Part shown: positions 14,115 through 16,206 of the stretch, one piece after another
Layout of the letters: each line of letters begins with the position of its first letter
Position numbering within the stretch: position 1 is the first letter of the stretch
Assembly: GCA_964435595.1 (NCBI GenBank)
Contig: CAYSZV010000035.1
Coordinates: 1 to 16,206, forward strand
Direction of reading: 5' to 3'
Source: Izemoplasma sp964435595
GTDB taxonomy: Bacteria > Bacillota_I > Bacilli_A > Izemoplasmatales > Izemoplasmataceae
DNA: 16,206 nucleotides
Translations under genes and position numbers: made by a program
Notes under the pieces: model-generated
Seen by the model: the letters and a program-made list of their open reading frames with translations, nothing else
Databases searched by the model: none
Told to the model about the DNA's origin: nothing

Positions 14115-14149
14115 TTTTTTGCTCTAAAGCAAACAGTATTGTATTGCAC

Positions 14150-14947
14150 CTATTTGATACTACCTTTTTCAGCATCGTATACTTCTTTTAGAATTTCACC
14201 TAAACTTGTAAACTCTTCCATACATAGTTTCACTGATTTACTCAATGCTTTCATCGGAATTTTCTTCCCAACTCGAACAAATCTCTTTCCGTTAAATTGA
14301 ACCCCATGCCACAATCTAGAATGGATATCTAGACCTGTCTCATCTTCAACAAGATAATGTAAAACAGTGATTGGATAGTTGGCTCCGGACAAATACATCA
14401 AAGAACACACAAAACTTGGTATGTCTTTTTGTTCACAGATTGATTCATCTATTCCGATTTCAATTGGCCTCTTATGATGTTCCACTACACCACCATATTT
14501 CTTACCAAATACACTCAATAATTTTAGAGCCCATTTTGGAAGACCACTTTCTTGTTTCATCCTAGAAATTGTTCCCCATTTACGTTCGTGTAAAGGTATT
14601 TTCTTGTTTAGCAATTGTTTTTCATCTTTTTCAGATGGATGAGCCATAAATAAATGAGTACTTGGTAGCCACATTTGATATCTCAACGGATCAAATTCAA
14701 CCCAAATATTCCACCAATGGATCATTTCTTTAGTGATACCATCCATTCTAGTATATGCAGCACTTACTCCACTACCATCTTCATACTTCTTGTAACCAAT
14801 CAATTGCTCAATTGTTGGAGAAGCCAAAAAGCGATTTATATTTTTATAATACATATCTTTATGAAACGGTATTTCTGTAATTTTCAACAATCTTTCTTCG
14901 TCCACTTTTTTTACTTCACGATTGATATAGTTATTATATTCTATCAT
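14150..14947 (-). CDS. DAPG/phloretin-hydrolase-like protein (PhlG-type fold)
   Basis: 265-residue predicted metal-dependent hydrolase. Characterised relatives, PhlG and phloretin hydrolase, cleave a C-C bond next to an acylated phenol ring using zinc. The family's WW-x8-LRY-x2-W-x-P-x2-H pattern appears at 78-98 (HWWNIWVEFDPLRYQMWLPSTH), with His98 as a likely metal ligand. Glu156 lies in VVEHHKRP, and His197-x3-Glu201 in VLHYLVEDETG gives the H-x3-E pair, so all four expected ligands have candidates. RLWHG (211-215) also fits. Length is near the family norm of about 290. The true substrate is unknown; a plant- or host-derived phenol is only a guess. ATG at 14947 has GAGGTGA upstream and a good promoter. 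It is the first gene after rpoC and appears singly transcribed. Confidence 0.72.
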   Translation of the reverse strand: MIEYNNYINREVKKVDEERLLKITEIPFHKDMYYKNINRFLASPTIEQLIGYKKYEDGSGVSAAYTRMDGITKEMIHWWNIWVEFDPLRYQMWLPSTHLFMAHPSEKDEKQLLNKKIPLHERKWGTISRMKQESGLPKWALKLLSVFGKKYGGVVEHHKRPIEIGIDESICEQKDIPSFVCSLMYLSGANYPITVLHYLVEDETGLDIHSRLWHGVQFNGKRFVRVGKKIPMKALSKSVKLCMEEFTSLGEILKEVYDAEKGSIK

Positions 14948-14972
14948 TTCATCACCTCATTGTATCAGTATC

Positions 14973-15001
14973 ATTTTAAACCACTATCTTTAAATATGCA
15001 A
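14973..15001 (-). promoter_or_regulatory. Promoter of the PhlG-like gene
   Basis: Minus strand TTGCAT (14996-15001), 17-base spacer, TAAAAT (14973-14978). The hexamers and spacing are identical to those of the tuf promoter. It lies just after the rpoC terminator. Confidence 0.72.
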
Positions 15002-15006
15002 ATATG

Positions 15007-15034
15007 AAAAAAAAGGCATCCTCTTGGATGCCTT
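15007..15034 (-). terminator. Rho-independent terminator after rpoC
   Basis: Arms AAGGCATCC (15013-15021) and GGATGCCTT (15026-15034) close on a 4-base loop. A run of eight T follows on the minus strand. It separates rpoC transcription from the accessory genes. Confidence 0.94.
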
Positions 15035-15039
15035 GATTA

Positions 15040-16206
15040 TTAAAACTGGTAATCTTCTAATACGAATGGATTTTCGTCTTCAAGGATTGAATCATCTTCA
15101 ACCTCTTCAACAACTGGTCCTTCATATTCGAAATGAGTATCTTCTAAGATTCCTGTACCAGCAGGGATTAATCCACCGATAATTACATTTTCTTTTAGTC
15201 CAACTAAGTCATCAATTTTTCCTCTAATTGCTGCATCTGTAAGAACACGAGTTGTTTCTTGGAATGATGCTGCACTTAAGAATGATTCACTACGTAATGA
15301 AGCTCTTGTAATACCTAACAATACTGGGCGTCCCTTAGCAGGGTTTCCACCTTTTAAAAGCACTTCTTTGTTTGCGCTTTTAAATTCAGCAATTGATACT
15401 TGATCACCAGGTAATAATAATGTATCACCTTCAAGAACGATATTAATTTTCTTCATCATTTGATGAACGATAATTTCAATGTGTTTATCTGAGATTTCGA
15501 TACCTTGAGCACGATATACTTTTTGAACTTCTTTGATTAAGTATTGTTGAACAGTATCTGCATCAGTTGCTTTTAATAATTGCTTAGGATCTATTGATCC
15601 GTCAGTAATTTTTTGTCCTGCAACAACATCATCATTTTCATTAACTAAAAGTGTAACACCACTATTAGTTTCGTAAATGTGTTGTTCAAATCCGTTTTCA
15701 ACAGTTACTTTAAATCTTTCCTCAACTGGTTCAATGTCTGAAACAGTTCCATCAATCTCACTAATTACGGCTTTACCTTTAGGTGTTCTTGCTTCAAATA
15801 ACTCTTGGATACGTGGAAGCCCTTGAGTGATATCTGAACCTGCAACCCCACCAGTATGGAAAGTACGCATTGTTAACTGAGTTCCTGGTTCACCAATTGA
15901 TTGAGCTGCGATAATACCTACCGCTTCTCCAACTTCAACTAAGTCTCCAGTTGATAAGTTTTGTCCATAACACTTCTTACAAACACCTGAATTTGAATCA
16001 CAAGTTAATACGCTTCTAATTCTAAGTTCTTTGACTCCAGCGTCAACAATATGTTTCGCTTTTTCATCATCGATATACTCATCTTTAGTAACAATTACTT
16101 CACCAGTTTCAGGGTTATATGCAGTTTCCGAACTAAAACGTCCAATTAATCTATCTAAGAACGGAACAATTTCTTTTCCGTCATCATGTAATATTGCTTT
16201 AATAGT
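15040..16206 (-). CDS. rpoC: DNA-directed RNA polymerase beta' subunit, C-terminal part (cut by window edge)
   Basis: The last 388 codons of the catalytic large subunit are present. The frame is open to the window edge; the internal Met at 15870 is not the start. Three cysteines of the second zinc site are visible (C-x6-C-x2-C in LTCDSNSGVCKKCYG, residues 69, 76 and 79 of the visible part); the fourth lies outside the window. Next comes the highly conserved GIIAAQSIGEPGTQLTMRTFHTGGVAG around the trigger-loop region, then ITQGLPRIQELFEARTPKG. The C-terminal part ends normally in ENPFVLEDYQF. A strong terminator follows. In many Firmicutes rpoC leads toward rpsL; here about 7.6 kb of other genes lie between them. 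Confidence 0.99.
   Translation of the reverse strand, partial: TIKAILHDDGKEIVPFLDRLIGRFSSETAYNPETGEVIVTKDEYIDDEKAKHIVDAGVKELRIRSVLTCDSNSGVCKKCYGQNLSTGDLVEVGEAVGIIAAQSIGEPGTQLTMRTFHTGGVAGSDITQGLPRIQELFEARTPKGKAVISEIDGTVSDIEPVEERFKVTVENGFEQHIYETNSGVTLLVNENDDVVAGQKITDGSIDPKQLLKATDADTVQQYLIKEVQKVYRAQGIEISDKHIEIIVHQMMKKINIVLEGDTLLLPGDQVSIAEFKSANKEVLLKGGNPAKGRPVLLGITRASLRSESFLSAASFQETTRVLTDAAIRGKIDDLVGLKENVIIGGLIPAGTGILEDTHFEYEGPVVEEVEDDSILEDENPFVLEDYQF

Noticed and set aside
14113..14136. TTTGCT/AGCAAA hairpin as a terminator of the PhlG-like gene
   Set aside because: On the minus strand it is followed by A residues rather than T.

Overview
This is a low-GC (A+T-rich) bacterial window that looks like a Mollicutes-type Firmicute using the standard bacterial code. 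TGA ends tatD, and it ends the reconstructed C-terminus of the lacI-type gene. The conserved tryptophans in EF-G, S7 and S12 are all TGG. This argues against Mycoplasma or Spiroplasma and fits Acholeplasma-, Izemoplasma- or Haloplasma-like lineages; that placement is inference. Lipoproteins with Cys-Gly-Glu-Gly-Thr modules, collagen-like Gly-x-y stretches and InlB-type repeats also suit such bacteria.

Layout, read from the right because most genes are on the minus strand. The window edge cuts rpoC (its last 388 codons are present), which ends in a strong terminator. An accessory stretch of about 7.6 kb with genes on both strands follows (about 7.4-15.0 kb). It holds a DAPG/phloretin-hydrolase-like enzyme, a small membrane protein, an MFS exporter, a LacI-family regulator broken by a 10-N assembly gap, a carbohydrate-binding-like lipoprotein, a deoxynucleoside kinase, a small zinc-ribbon protein, a collagen-like lipoprotein and a VOC protein. 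The str operon comes next: rpsL-rpsG-fusA-tuf, with a consensus promoter before rpsL, a second promoter before tuf and a terminator after tuf. The window ends with a tight three-gene operon: tatD, a surface HtrA-like protease and a nitroreductase-family protein, closed by a terminator at the left edge.

The best-supported regulatory story is a LacI-family repressor acting on itself and on the neighbouring lipoprotein gene. Three related sites with the core AAACC|GGTTT sit on two near-consensus promoters. The most unusual local features are: a tandem 36-residue acidic repeat between the lipid anchor and the protease domain of the HtrA-like protein; a C-x10-C module shared by two otherwise unrelated lipoproteins; a pair of convergent genes whose stop codons lie inside the loop of one shared terminator; and a 23-bp palindrome in the leader of a membrane-protein gene. 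I found no tRNA, rRNA, CRISPR array, insertion sequence or phage genes. No intergenic stretch exceeds 300 bases; the longest, about 267 bases upstream of rpsL, holds the str promoter and leader hairpins.
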